DNA from: Sphingomonas ginsenosidivorax
Lineage (GTDB): Bacteria; Pseudomonadota; Alphaproteobacteria; Sphingomonadales; Sphingomonadaceae
Direction: 5' to 3'
Assembly (NCBI RefSeq): GCF_007995065.1
Contig: NZ_VOQR01000001.1
Location: 2,297,001-2,361,000 of the forward strand
DNA length: 64,000 nt
Shown here: piece after piece, positions 19,344-28,300 of the stretch
How positions within the stretch are numbered: the first letter of the stretch is position 1
How the letters are laid out: every line of letters starts with the position of its first letter
Notes under the pieces: generated by a model
The model's database searches: none
What the model was told of the DNA's origin: nothing
The model's input: the letters and a program-made list of their open reading frames with translations, nothing else
Position numbers and translations under genes: made by a program

Positions 19344-19942
19344 TGGGTCGCTCCCGATCGGTCCCAGAGGTTCGGCAGCGTCGCGTTGGCATAGCCCGAC
19401 ACGAAGCGTTTCGCGGTGCCGTCGACGCCGTAGGTCGCGCGCTCGACCGCGCCGATATTGGCGCCGTAGACATGGATGCTGATCGACACCGCGTCCGCGT
19501 GCGCATTGGCGACGCGGTGAATGTCGCCGATGCTGGGCGAGACCGCCTCGACCTTGCCCGCCGACAACAGCTCGGGTGGCCCGGCGCTGCGGACCGCGCC
19601 GCCAGCGTCGTGCGCGAACGGTTCGGACGTCTCGGCGCCGCGCAGCACGCCGACCAGACCCCAGACGCGGTGATCGTGGATCGGCGTCGCCTGGCCCGGA
19701 CCCCACACGAAGCTCACCACCGAGAAGCGCTCGCGGCTGTCGCAGTGGAGCAGGTACTGGCGGTACCGGGTCGGATCGGGCGCGGCATAGGCATCGGGCA
19801 GCCAGTCGTCGTGCGCCACCAGTCTTTCCAGCAGCGCGCCGCCTTCTTCCAGGATCAGCCGCTCATCGGTCACGCGCGCGAGCAGGCTGCTGAAACCCGT
19901 GACGAAGTCGCGCAACCGTGCCGTATTGGCGGGCGCGCTCAC
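19340..19942 (-). CDS. Cysteine dioxygenase-type thiol dioxygenase
   Basis: A 200-aa cupin. The metal-binding residues fit cysteine dioxygenases: PIHDHRVWG (H89, H91) and IHRVANAHAD (H142), within an HCDSRERFSVVSFVWGPG context. Such enzymes oxidise cysteine, 3-mercaptopropionate or related thiols to sulfinates with Fe(II) and O2. The start is a GTG at 19942 that overlaps the ABC ATPase stop (GTGA). Its place inside a sulfonate operon suggests that a thiol is an intermediate or substrate; which thiol is not known. Confidence 0.85.
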   Translation of the reverse strand: MSAPANTARLRDFVTGFSSLLARVTDERLILEEGGALLERLVAHDDWLPDAYAAPDPTRYRQYLLHCDSRERFSVVSFVWGPGQATPIHDHRVWGLVGVLRGAETSEPFAHDAGGAVRSAGPPELLSAGKVEAVSPSIGDIHRVANAHADAVSISIHVYGANIGAVERATYGVDGTAKRFVSGYANATLPNLWDRSGATQ

Positions 19943-20745
19943 CGTGCGGCCCCGAAATCGATGCTGTCGGCATAGGCGCCCTCGACCGCCTCGACCCCCA
20001 GCGCCGCGAGCAGCCTGCGGCGCAGCGGGCGGATCACTTGCGTACGCTCGCCGCGTTCGGCGGTGATGACCTCCTCGGCGACGATGCGGCCATGATCGAG
20101 CACCAGCACGCGGTCGGCGAGCGCCATCGCCTCGTCGACATCGTGCGTGACGAGCAGGACGGCAGGGCCATGCGCGCGCCACAACGCCATCACCAGCCCA
20201 TGCATCCGCATCCGCGTCAGCGCGTCCAGCGCCGCGAACGGCTCGTCGAGCAGCAGCAATTTCGGCGCACGCACCAGCGCACGCGCCAGCGCGACCCGCT
20301 GCGCCTCGCCACCCGACAGCGTCAGCGGCCACGCGTCCAGCCGGTGGCCGAGCCCGACCTCGTGCAGCGCCGCTTCGGCGCGGGCGCGGACGTCGGGGCC
20401 GCGCAGGCCCAGCCCCACATTGGCCCACACCCGCTTCCACGGCAGCAGCCGCGCGTCCTGGAACACCACCGCGCGGGCATTGGGGATCGTCACGTCCTGG
20501 TCGCCTGCATCGTCGAGCCCTGCCAGCGTGCGCAGCAGCGTCGTCTTGCCCGAACCAGAGCGCCCGAGCAGCGCAACGAACTCGCCGTCGTCGATCTCCA
20601 GATCGAGGTTCTCGATGACGCTGGTCTGGCCAAACCGGCGATCGAACCCGTGCAGCCGGACTACCGGCGCTGTACGGACCCGGGACACTGGCACTGGCAC
20701 CGGCACCTCCCCCGCGCGATACTTCGAAATCACCTGGAATGTCAT
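19939..20745 (-). CDS. ssuB: Sulfonate ABC transporter ATP-binding protein (SsuB-like)
   Basis: A 268-aa ABC ATPase: Walker A GRSGSGKTT, Q-loop VVFQDARLLPWKRV (the LLPW form typical of SsuB/TauB), signature LSGGEAQRVALARAL, Walker B LLLLDEPFAALD, H-loop THDVDEA. It energises the SsuC permease. It starts 2 bp after the permease gene and overlaps the dioxygenase start by 4 bp. The ATG at 20745 (MTFQVISKY) is chosen; upstream sequence in frame belongs to the permease gene. Confidence 0.9.
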   Translation of the reverse strand: MTFQVISKYRAGEVPVPVPVSRVRTAPVVRLHGFDRRFGQTSVIENLDLEIDDGEFVALLGRSGSGKTTLLRTLAGLDDAGDQDVTIPNARAVVFQDARLLPWKRVWANVGLGLRGPDVRARAEAALHEVGLGHRLDAWPLTLSGGEAQRVALARALVRAPKLLLLDEPFAALDALTRMRMHGLVMALWRAHGPAVLLVTHDVDEAMALADRVLVLDHGRIVAEEVITAERGERTQVIRPLRRRLLAALGVEAVEGAYADSIDFGAAR

Positions 20746-20747
20746 GA

Positions 20748-21536
20748 TCAGCCCTCCACCAGTTTGGGACGCCAGGCGAGCGCGCGGGTCTCGATGAAGC
20801 GCACGGTCTGGTCGGCGGCGAGGCCGAGCCCGGCATAGACCAGCAGGCACACGACGATGATGTCGGTGCGCATGAAATCGCGGGCGTTGTTGATCAGGAA
20901 GCCGAGCCCGGCCGAGGCGTTGATCTGTTCGGCCACCACCAGGATCAGCACCGCGACCGAGAAGGCGTAGCGCAGGCCGACCAGCAGCTGCGGCAGTGCG
21001 CTCGGCAGGACGATCTCGGTGACGATCTGCAGCCGGCTCAGCCCGAAGCTGCGCCCGGCGTCGATCAGGCGGACATCGACCGCGCGGATGCCGTTGTAGA
21101 GGTTGAGGTAGACGGGAAACAGCGTCGCGAACGCTATCAGCGCGATCTTTGGGGTCTCGCCGATCCCGAACCAGACGATGAACAGCGGCGACAGCGCCAG
21201 CGCGGGCAGCGTCCGCAGCATTTGTACCGGCGAATCGACCGCCGCCTCACCCTCGCGCGTCAGCCCGGCGATCAGCGCGAGCGCCACGCCCAGGCTGACG
21301 CCGATCGCCAGCCCGCAGGCGGCGCGACCGAGCGACACGAGCAGATTGCCCGCCAGCTCGCCCGATACGAGCATGCTCCAGAGGGTTCCGATCACCAGCG
21401 ACGGCGCGGCCAGCGTGCGGTCCGGGATCAGCCCGCTGCGCGACGCCGCCTCCCATATCAGGATCAATATGACCGGCGACACCCAGCGCGCACGCTTCAA
21501 TCGCTTAAGCCAGCTTGGAAACTGCGTCGATGCCAT
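20748..21536 (-). CDS. ssuC: Sulfonate ABC transporter permease (SsuC-like)
   Basis: A 262-aa inner-membrane permease of the SsuC/TauC type, with about six hydrophobic segments and the EAA-loop region AGRSFGLSRLQIVTEIVLPSA. It is the first gene of the minus-strand operon. GGAAGG stands 6 nt before the ATG at 21536. Together with SsuB and SsuA it forms a complete importer. Confidence 0.9.
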   Translation of the reverse strand: MASTQFPSWLKRLKRARWVSPVILILIWEAASRSGLIPDRTLAAPSLVIGTLWSMLVSGELAGNLLVSLGRAACGLAIGVSLGVALALIAGLTREGEAAVDSPVQMLRTLPALALSPLFIVWFGIGETPKIALIAFATLFPVYLNLYNGIRAVDVRLIDAGRSFGLSRLQIVTEIVLPSALPQLLVGLRYAFSVAVLILVVAEQINASAGLGFLINNARDFMRTDIIVVCLLVYAGLGLAADQTVRFIETRALAWRPKLVEG

Positions 21537-22026
21537 GAGCGCCCTTCCTGCGACCCGCCGTTCGGATCGCCATCAGTTGCCCGGTTAATCCCTACCTTTT
21601 CAATAGAGGTTTGTTGCCCGCCTATGAGAGACTCTCATAGGTCGCTCATAGGCACTATTATGTAGCTGGTTTCTTTCGGTTTTAATTGACTGATAGAAAG
21701 TCTATAGGGCTGAAAAGTGTATAGTATGCGCCTTTACGAGGCGATGAACGAAAGGCGGCTTGCGTCCGGAGAGTAGCAACTCAATGGGGTCGTTCGACCG
21801 CGTTGCCGATGGTCCGCTTCGCACAAACTGATCGGCAGGTATCGTCAGCACCGGACGTTCACTAGAGCGAAACTGGACGACCGGCTCTGGTCGATTACCG
21901 CCGCAGGCATAACCCAAAGCCGACACTCACCGGACCTTCCGAGAGTGCCACCGTCAGACATCTGTCCATCTCAACGGTCTGCAGCGCCGCCGCCCAAACG
22001 GGCTGCAAACGACTGAAAGTAGCTGT
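21537..22026. other. Upstream region of the sulfonate operon, non-coding
   Basis: 490 bp without a supported gene. It includes the operon leader, the palindrome at 21621-21641, an AT-richer stretch at about 21650-21720 that could hold the promoter, and about 300 bp of undistinguished sequence up to the hairpin at 22027. No -35/-10 pair was convincing enough to annotate. Confidence 0.5.
21621..21641. promoter_or_regulatory. 21-bp palindrome, likely operator of the sulfonate operon
   Basis: CCTATGAGAG and CTCTCATAGG are exact inverted arms separated by a single A. A further half-site CTCATAGG lies at 21645-21652, in the same orientation as the right arm. The site is about 85-115 bp before the ssuC start codon, so it is well placed for a regulator. 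I did not see it elsewhere in the window. Confidence 0.6.
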
Positions 22027-22058
22027 GCCGGTCGGCCACGATGTGCAAGCCGACCGGC
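22027..22058 (-). terminator. Strong hairpin downstream of the CD-NTase-like pseudogene
   Basis: Perfect 10-bp arms GCCGGTCGGC (22027-22036) and GCCGACCGGC (22049-22058) enclose a 12-nt loop. It starts 9 bp after the pseudogene stop codon on the minus strand. No T-tract follows, so termination is likely but unproven. Confidence 0.4.
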
Positions 22059-22067
22059 AAAGCAGGC

Positions 22068-23068
22068 TCATCCTGATATCAGGACATCTTCGAGCAGCGA
22101 CCGCCGGTCCGCAGCGAAGTTCGTCGTGTGCGACTTGAGCATCGGCAGCCATTCCGATGCGACGGTGGCCCGCAACGCCGCCACTTCGCTCGCCAAAACG
22201 GCCAGCGCGGCGAACTTGCTCGGTTCGTCGAGCACGTGCCGGATGCCATCAGGTGTCATCAAGCCGGCGGCGTGCATTGGATCCGCGACTACCCATTCGA
22301 GCCACTGGTCGGTGCCGAGCAGGACCGACAGCTCGTGGCCCGTCCGATACCGCAGCATGGCGGCATCGCAGTTCCACATCACGCCGGCCATGTCATAGCT
22401 GGAGAGCCCGATTTCGCAGGTGCTGTCGGCCTTCAGGTTCTTCAGCAGGCGATCGACATCTTCAGGCCGCCGAAGGTGGGACGGTCCCCCACGTCGAGCC
22501 GGTCGATGTGCAGGAACGACAGGTTCATGAGCGTCTTCGGCACCGAACGGTCAAGGATGCAGACGCCACGGTCGCGTTGGCACAGCGTGGACTGGTATGT
22601 GACGTTTTCCGACCAGTGCGCCGGCACGAGGTCAATGTCGCGTGCCAGCGAGCCCTCGCTCAGCCCGATGGACTTGGGCTTCGAGGTATCGACGGTCGCT
22701 GCGTAGTAACGGCGTTCGAGAATGCCTTCGCACTCCTCGCGCAGCTCGCCCACGTCAACGACGACCGAGCCGTACCAGGGGGTGTATTGCCCAGCCAAAG
22801 CAGGTGCGCCACCGGGATCGTACCTATACACGCCTCCGAGCACGAGGAGGTCGACGTCGCTTGCACCGCGGATGAGCGTGGCACGGCCGAGCGGAGAGCC
22901 CTTCTGAGGCTTCGAGAGGATCGGATGCGGAATTGAGTGCGAAGCGCGCGGGTAGCGATTGTCAGTACCGACCGATCCGCTATCAACGGGAGGCGGGTGC
23001 CGTGAAATAGGGCCATGTCCTTGGTGTCGGGGGATGCTCGATCGAGTGTCGACGTGGGCTTGGCGCAA
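22068..23068 (-). pseudogene. Frameshifted CD-NTase-like nucleotidyltransferase
   Basis: One minus-strand frame (to about 22475) carries GSPLGRATLIRGASDVDLLV, the GS...DxD active-site motif of OAS/CD-NTase-like nucleotidyltransferases, and DIDLVPAHW, which supplies the third Asp. That frame stops at 22442. The neighbouring frame continues without a break from about 22480 (LRRPEDVDRLLKNLK, then IGLSSYDMAGVMW) to a stop at 22068. The two frames together make one protein of usual length (about 290 aa), so an indel near 22470-22480 has broken the gene. The N-terminal part before the GS motif also looks like it lies in a different frame (ATRALRTQF near 22960), hinting at a second indel. A real +1/-1 programmed shift is possible but no slippery site was seen. 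Signalling function is unproven: no CBASS effector is adjacent. Confidence 0.6.
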
Positions 23069-23537
23069 CTAGCGGACCTTGCACAGAGGTTCCAACACCC
23101 GCTCCCTCCCTTCTCGAGCTGGGGCACTGGCCGTCCTCTCCGACACTTGCTCTCCGCGGCATCCTGAGTCACCTTCGCAGACCTACCGGCGCCGGCCGGC
23201 GGGAGGGTGTGGAAACCCTTGTGCATGGGAACTAGCGTGGCCTCCGGCCATGCGCTGAAGTCACGCGCGTTGCGCGGCCGATCTCTCACAGCGATTTCCA
23301 CACCCTGGAACAGGGAGGGTCTGTGGCCGCGAGATTTACTGAGAAGGTCGCCATCGCGATCGAGGGGGACGAGCGGAGGGCGCTCGAACTGGATTTCGCA
23401 GTTATATTCGGTGACGGATTCCTCCGGTGAGGAACCTCGCATCGCTAGAAGGCTCCGGGCACGTCGGAACGCCGAAAATCCCCCGGTCCTTCCGGCCTTG
23501 GCTCGCCGCCGAGATGCCTCTGCGTGCGGTTCGCCGA
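23069..23537. other. Region without a supported gene
   Basis: 469 bp between the broken nucleotidyltransferase and the next minus-strand gene. A minus-strand frame is open across most of it, but its composition (many Arg, Ser, Pro, no motifs) gives no support for a protein. It may be decayed 5' sequence of the pseudogene. Confidence 0.4.
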
Positions 23538-24584
23538 TCAGCTGATGCGCATATCAAGGTGTACGCCGGTGCGCTCATCGACAAGCAGGGTGCCGATCAC
23601 CAAGTCGACGTAGAGCAATTCCTCCGCCGTGCTGTCGACGCCGGTGACGACTGCGTCAGCCGGCACGAAGGAATGTTCCATCAGATCGCCGAACCTACGG
23701 CCGACCCACGCGGCCAATACGGTCTCGGGAACATCCTTCGCGCGAGCGATGAGCCTGTTCGTCGAGAATCGCCAATCTTCCGCGAAGCAGCCCACGTAGC
23801 CTTTGATGACGCCGTCTTCCCAGAAAAGTTCGGCATTCAGATCGAGCCCCTTGTCCCCACCGAAATCAAATTCCAGTGAGCGCGCGTTACGGAGGCGTGC
23901 GATGGCGTCGCTGCGCTCCATGCCCGACCCATCCAGAATTCGAAGCGCGGCCTCGTCGATCCAACCAATCGCGCGTGAAGCCATTGCTGCGATCTTTAGC
24001 CCCTGCCTGATGACATGGGTCGCTACGAGCGATTCGAGGCATTTCCGAAGGCCATCATAGTCATGGTGATGAACGCGCTCGATTCCGCTCATGAGATCGT
24101 GGCCTAGCGTTTCGACGTCGACGACGAACCGGCCGTCCGCGACCGTTAACCCGAGCGCGACGAAGCGCATTGGACAAAGTCCCGTCGTCGCCGGCGCGAG
24201 GATGCCGTCGATCATGCCGCGCATCCGTTTCATGGCGCCTCCCAAACCGCGGAGGCCCATAAACATCCGTGCTTCTTCGAGTATCCTTTCCGCAACCTCA
24301 TCGACGTCTAGATCATGACTGTCGCGTACCGGCACGTCGGATCGAAATTCGCAGCCGCCAAAACCGAATATGGGTTTCGCGCGGATCTGGGTAAAATACT
24401 TGAAGTCGTCATCGTCCCGCACGGGCGCAATCGAGAATTCTGACAAACGCTTGATCCCGGTACGCGAGGCATTCGCACCATTAACGACGGCATTCAGCTG
24501 GTCTGCCCTTTTGACGGAATCGATGTGAGCCTTTCGAAAATGCGGTGCCTTCGATGGGGCGGTAATGTCATTCTGCATAAACAT
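23538..24584 (-). CDS. Protein of unknown function, family A (paralogue of 32829-33833)
   Basis: 348 aa, no recognised domain. From residue ~140 it can be aligned by eye with the 334-aa protein at 32829-33833: RFVVDVETLGHDL (152-164) against QFVVTIETLGQNL; AELFWEDGVI (251-260) against FELCWEEGAI; DVPETVLAAWVGRRFGD (284-300) against VLPETTCINAIGRPVTD. The conserved WE(D/E)G and PET...GR segments suggest a shared fold. No signal peptide or membrane helix. GAGGAG sits 7 nt before the ATG at 24584; a second ATG two codons later is the alternative. It belongs to a run of three minus-strand genes that open the island. Confidence 0.7.
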   Translation of the reverse strand: MFMQNDITAPSKAPHFRKAHIDSVKRADQLNAVVNGANASRTGIKRLSEFSIAPVRDDDDFKYFTQIRAKPIFGFGGCEFRSDVPVRDSHDLDVDEVAERILEEARMFMGLRGLGGAMKRMRGMIDGILAPATTGLCPMRFVALGLTVADGRFVVDVETLGHDLMSGIERVHHHDYDGLRKCLESLVATHVIRQGLKIAAMASRAIGWIDEAALRILDGSGMERSDAIARLRNARSLEFDFGGDKGLDLNAELFWEDGVIKGYVGCFAEDWRFSTNRLIARAKDVPETVLAAWVGRRFGDLMEHSFVPADAVVTGVDSTAEELLYVDLVIGTLLVDERTGVHLDMRIS

Positions 24585-24784
24585 TCTTTTTCTCCTCAAC
24601 CGGATCGCTCCGGTCTTCGATCTCAATGTCGCCGAGGTAGCGCGTGGAAGCGCAACGCGGCGCGTAGTCGTCGAAGAGGATGGTGGAAGTGCGGTGCAAA
24701 TGTTGTCGCGCACCCGCCACCTTACGCGACGATGCGCTTCGCTGGTGTCACTGCCCGACCGGTTCGCACGACTTCCATGTCCCC

Positions 24785-25330
24785 CTAAGCCGCGATCCGG
24801 AATGACTGCGAATGTAGCTCGATGATCATCCTTTCGAACCGATCTTTCAGGTCCTCCACGCAGTCGGCCGTGATCATGTACTGCTGGCTGTCGCCCCCTA
24901 GTTCGTATTCGAACGTCACTTCGGTACCGATGTTGTAGTAATAGTCCACAGGGATCGGGGCGCACTCGACGCGTGCTAGGCGAATGCCACGAGCGACTTT
25001 CCGACGCAGAAGCGTCTTCGCCGTCGCGGTCATCTCGCGCTCGCCCTCGGCACGTTCGAAGCTGTGATCGACGATCTGCTCGCCCGTGTCGCAAAGGTCC
25101 TTCGCGATGTCGGCCAACTCATAACCGCCGGCGCACTCGAGAAATCGTGAGTCACGAACGATCCGGACGGAGCCACCTACAGCGGGATTGGCGCGCCAGA
25201 TGACGCATCCTTCACCGCTATGCGACAGGGTTTCGACGCTATGATCCCAATCGAGCGGACGGTCCTTCATCTCCCATTTGAGCAGGACAGACAGTACTTC
25301 GAATGCGTGCTGGAACTTCGTGTCTTCCAT
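24785..25330 (-). CDS. Protein of unknown function, family B (paralogue of 25604-26059)
   Basis: 181 aa. The N-terminal ~95 residues resemble the neighbouring 151-aa protein: LLKWEMKDRPLDWDHSVETL against MLRWEMRKRALSWDCDVHSL; NPAVGGSVRIV against QPSAGGPVCVS; LCDTGEQI against LCDTAEQI. The C-terminal half (VTFEYELGGDSQQYMI) also has a counterpart (KVELHFEDGSTVQ). It looks like a small soluble alpha/beta protein. AGGAAG precedes the ATG. It ends 200 bp before the family A gene. Confidence 0.7.
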   Translation of the reverse strand: MEDTKFQHAFEVLSVLLKWEMKDRPLDWDHSVETLSHSGEGCVIWRANPAVGGSVRIVRDSRFLECAGGYELADIAKDLCDTGEQIVDHSFERAEGEREMTATAKTLLRRKVARGIRLARVECAPIPVDYYYNIGTEVTFEYELGGDSQQYMITADCVEDLKDRFERMIIELHSQSFRIAA

Positions 25331-25603
25331 TGTAGCTTCCTATCTATTGGATTTCGAACTGAGATTTTCCGACATCGCGGACCTCCACCCGCCAACTATC
25401 TCCCTGCGCCGGGAGCTCCGGCAGCTAGTGCGGACCGGCTGCAAGAATGACGCAGGATGCAAGGTGACAGACGGAAGCTCTCGAGCTGTGATCAAGCGTC
25501 GTGACGTGATGGAGGTCACCTGCCCGAGATGGGTCGGAGCCGCGTGGATGCCCTCGTGAACTTTAAGAACTCATAGCGCTCGACGGGCACTACTTGACGT
25601 CAC

Positions 25604-26059
25604 CTAGCCCCGCTGCACGGTGCTGCCGTCCTCGAAGTGCAGCTCTACCTTCGCCGCGGCCTCGTATCCGCTGCGCACCCTGCACGTTCGGAACAGAAGT
25701 GCGTCAGTTCGGAAGCTTGCGTTGGCGCTCGAGGGTAGGAGTCCGTTGATGGCCGCCGTGCATACCGCTGCGGATGCCGTACGTTCTGCCGCCCCTCGCT
25801 CGATCTGTTCCGCCGTGTCACATAGAAGCTCGGCTGCAGCCGTGAGATCTGCGAGGGTCGAGCAGTCAGACCATTTCAGTTCGTGACTAACGCAGACCGG
25901 CCCGCCGGCGCTGGGCTGTGCAGCCCAGACAAGCTGCTGTCCGCTTCGAATGGAAAGCGAATGGACGTCGCAATCCCAACTCAGCGCACGCTTGCGCATC
26001 TCCCACCGGAGCATCGACGAAATGAGTTCGATCACCTGCTGGGCAGTTTCATCATCCAT
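25604..26059 (-). CDS. Protein of unknown function, family B
   Basis: 151 aa, related along most of its length to the 181-aa protein encoded 273 bp downstream, and shorter at the C-terminus. AAGGATAGACAG precedes the ATG at 26059. It is divergent from the phosphorothioation-linked helicase operon. No catalytic motif was recognised. A tandem duplication followed by divergence is the simplest explanation. Confidence 0.65.
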   Translation of the reverse strand: MDDETAQQVIELISSMLRWEMRKRALSWDCDVHSLSIRSGQQLVWAAQPSAGGPVCVSHELKWSDCSTLADLTAAAELLCDTAEQIERGAAERTASAAVCTAAINGLLPSSANASFRTDALLFRTCRVRSGYEAAAKVELHFEDGSTVQRG

Positions 26060-26358
26060 CTGTCTATCCTTGAACCTTTAGTCAGGTCTTTTCCGCACCA
26101 TGCGAGAACCTATCCTTCCAACCGTTAACGGGAATTAGTGCCGGCCCTGAAGCGGCGGCACGTTTTACCTCAATTTACCGACAGCCGGTTCGACATGCAG
26201 AATGACAATTCAAAGGAGACAGGTTCGCTTCAACCTCCGCTTCGGATCATCGCGGGCCATTATCTGTCGCGCACGACGCGGATCGTTAACACTTCTCGGC
26301 AGAGAAGCCGGTTGCGTCGGGACGGCAGACGTAGCAGTCTCGATGCAAGGGGAGCAGT
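26060..26358. promoter_or_regulatory. Divergent promoter region upstream of the helicase operon
   Basis: 299 bp between the family B gene (minus) and the helicase operon (plus). It must hold promoters for both. No strong palindrome was recognised by eye. AAGGGGAG just before 26359 is the helicase ribosome-binding site. Confidence 0.4.
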
Positions 26359-28299
26359 TTGCCTACGCAGAACAACAGCACGCCGGAGGCGAGATCCCTC
26401 CGCGAGCTTTCGACCTCAACGAAGTTCGACACCTCGACCCATAAGGTCATGGAGCTGTTCTACGTCCCCGCCCTCGCCCGGTCGGTCACATATGACCGAG
26501 GCGTGGGCTTCTTCACGTCCGGATGGATGCGGATGGCTGCCGCGGGCCTGGCGGGTCTCGCAGAGAACGGCGGCAAGGCCAGGATCATCGCCAGCCCGAA
26601 GCTCGAGCCGGGGGATGTCGCCGCACTCGCCGAGGGAAGCGATGCGATCCGGGACGAAGCCCTCCGCGCCACGCTGCAGCGAAGCCTGGACGAATTGGAG
26701 GGAGCGCTGGAAACGGAGACGCTCGCCGCGATCGCGTGGATGGTCGCCGACGGCATCCTAGAATTCAGGGTCGCGACGCCAGCCAACGCGCTCGACGGCG
26801 ACTTTCACGACAAGTTCGGAATATTCTCGGACGCAACAGGCAACGCCGTGGCGTTCCACGGATCACCAAACGACAGCGCCCATGCATTCCGCAACTACGA
26901 GTCCGTGAGCGCCTTTTACTCGTGGGTGGATGAGCGCGAAGCGCAGCGTGTCGCCGCTGAGACACGACGGTTCGAGCTTCTCTGGGAGAATGCCGACCCG
27001 AACGTCCGGATCTACGACATGCCGGAAGCGATCAGACGCAACCTCATCGAGTTCCGCGATCGGACGCCGCGTCCGTACCAGGCACAGAAGACGAAGCCTC
27101 AGGATAGCCGCTGGCGCCATCAGAAGCAGGCACTGGCGCGGTTTCTCGAGGAGCGGAACGGCGTCCTGGAGATGGCCACCGGCACCGGCAAGACCAGGAC
27201 GGCCGTCAACATCATGAACGAACTGTTCGAGCGCAACGTGGCGAAGACCGCGATCGTAGCCGCGGCGGGCACGGATCTGCTAGACCAATGGTATGCTGTC
27301 CTCGCGGCGGAGGGACGGCCGGTCTACCGGGCCTTCGAGCGGTATCACGAGGCGCAGGGCTATCTGAACGACGCTGAGGGTTCCGTGCTGCTCACCTCCC
27401 GGACGAATCTCGGTGCGGTCCTACCTCGTCTTGCGAAACGGCTGACCGCCAACGGTCTGATCGTCTGCGACGAGGTCCATGGCATGGGGGCTCCGGCAAT
27501 GGTCCGCGACCTACCCGGGCAGATCAAGCCCTTCGGCTGGCGCCTCGGTCTCAGCGCGACACCGGAACGGGAATACGACGCTGACGGAAACACGTTCATC
27601 GAAGAGGAGATCGGTCCGACCATCTTCAAGTTCGGATTGGAGAAGGCGATCCGACGCGGCATTCTGTGCGAGTTCGATTATCTCGAGCTCGAGTATGAGT
27701 TCTCCGCCGTCGACAAGGACGCGGTGAGGCAGGCCATCCGGCGCTATCACGCGCGGGCGCGGATGGCCGATGCGCCTCCCATCGAGAGCCTGTATCAGGA
27801 GATCGCGCGTATCCGTAAACTGTCGCGCGAGAAGCTGCCGCCGTTCGCCGCACTGATAGCAGAGAGGCCGGAGATCCTGGAACGCAGCCTGATCTTCGTG
27901 GAGACCGCGGAGTATGGGTTGGAGGTCCAGGACACCCTGATGCGAGCCGGGATCGACTACCACACCTACTATGCTGGCGACGACCGCGCGAACCTCGGAC
28001 GCTTCGCGCGTGGCGAGCTGTCATGTCTGATCACGTGCCACCGCATCTCCGAGGGGATCGATATCCGTTCGGTCGGCGCAATCGTCCTGTTCGCCTCGGC
28101 GAAGGCCCAATTGGAGACCGTCCAGCGGCTAGGTCGCTGCCTGCGGGTCGATCCTAACGATCCGGGAAAGCGGGCGTTGGTCGTCGACTTCATCCGCACC
28201 GACGATGTGGGTCATGACGACGTTGGGGGTGAGGCGTCAGCTGACATCGGCAGGCGGGACTGGTTCCGCGCGCTCAGCGCCGTGACGAGGGAGGAATAG
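26359..28299 (+). CDS. PLD-nuclease / SF2 helicase, Dnd-linked restriction candidate
   Basis: 646 aa. N-terminal phospholipase-D-like domain: MELFYVPALARSVTYDRGVGFF, then FHDKFGIFSD (HxK) and FHGSPND (GSxN). An SF2 helicase core follows: motif I EMATGTGKTRTAV, motif II CDEVHGMG (DEVH), motif III GLSATPERE, motif VI-like VQRLGRCLRVDP. This fits a DNA translocase with a nuclease module. As I recall, SF2-type 'phosphorothioation system restriction enzymes' are described beside dnd genes; here it lies in the same island as dndBCDEA, facing it. The start is a TTG at 26359 after AAGGGGAG; the first ATG is 30 codons later. It is the first gene of a tight six-gene operon. Confidence 0.85.
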   Translation: MPTQNNSTPEARSLRELSTSTKFDTSTHKVMELFYVPALARSVTYDRGVGFFTSGWMRMAAAGLAGLAENGGKARIIASPKLEPGDVAALAEGSDAIRDEALRATLQRSLDELEGALETETLAAIAWMVADGILEFRVATPANALDGDFHDKFGIFSDATGNAVAFHGSPNDSAHAFRNYESVSAFYSWVDEREAQRVAAETRRFELLWENADPNVRIYDMPEAIRRNLIEFRDRTPRPYQAQKTKPQDSRWRHQKQALARFLEERNGVLEMATGTGKTRTAVNIMNELFERNVAKTAIVAAAGTDLLDQWYAVLAAEGRPVYRAFERYHEAQGYLNDAEGSVLLTSRTNLGAVLPRLAKRLTANGLIVCDEVHGMGAPAMVRDLPGQIKPFGWRLGLSATPEREYDADGNTFIEEEIGPTIFKFGLEKAIRRGILCEFDYLELEYEFSAVDKDAVRQAIRRYHARARMADAPPIESLYQEIARIRKLSREKLPPFAALIAERPEILERSLIFVETAEYGLEVQDTLMRAGIDYHTYYAGDDRANLGRFARGELSCLITCHRISEGIDIRSVGAIVLFASAKAQLETVQRLGRCLRVDPNDPGKRALVVDFIRTDDVGHDDVGGEASADIGRRDWFRALSAVTREE

Positions 28300-28300
28300 A

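Noticed and set aside
23207..23545. Plus-strand frame of 112 codons opposite the family A gene's end
   Set aside because: Arg-rich shadow-like composition and no start signal.
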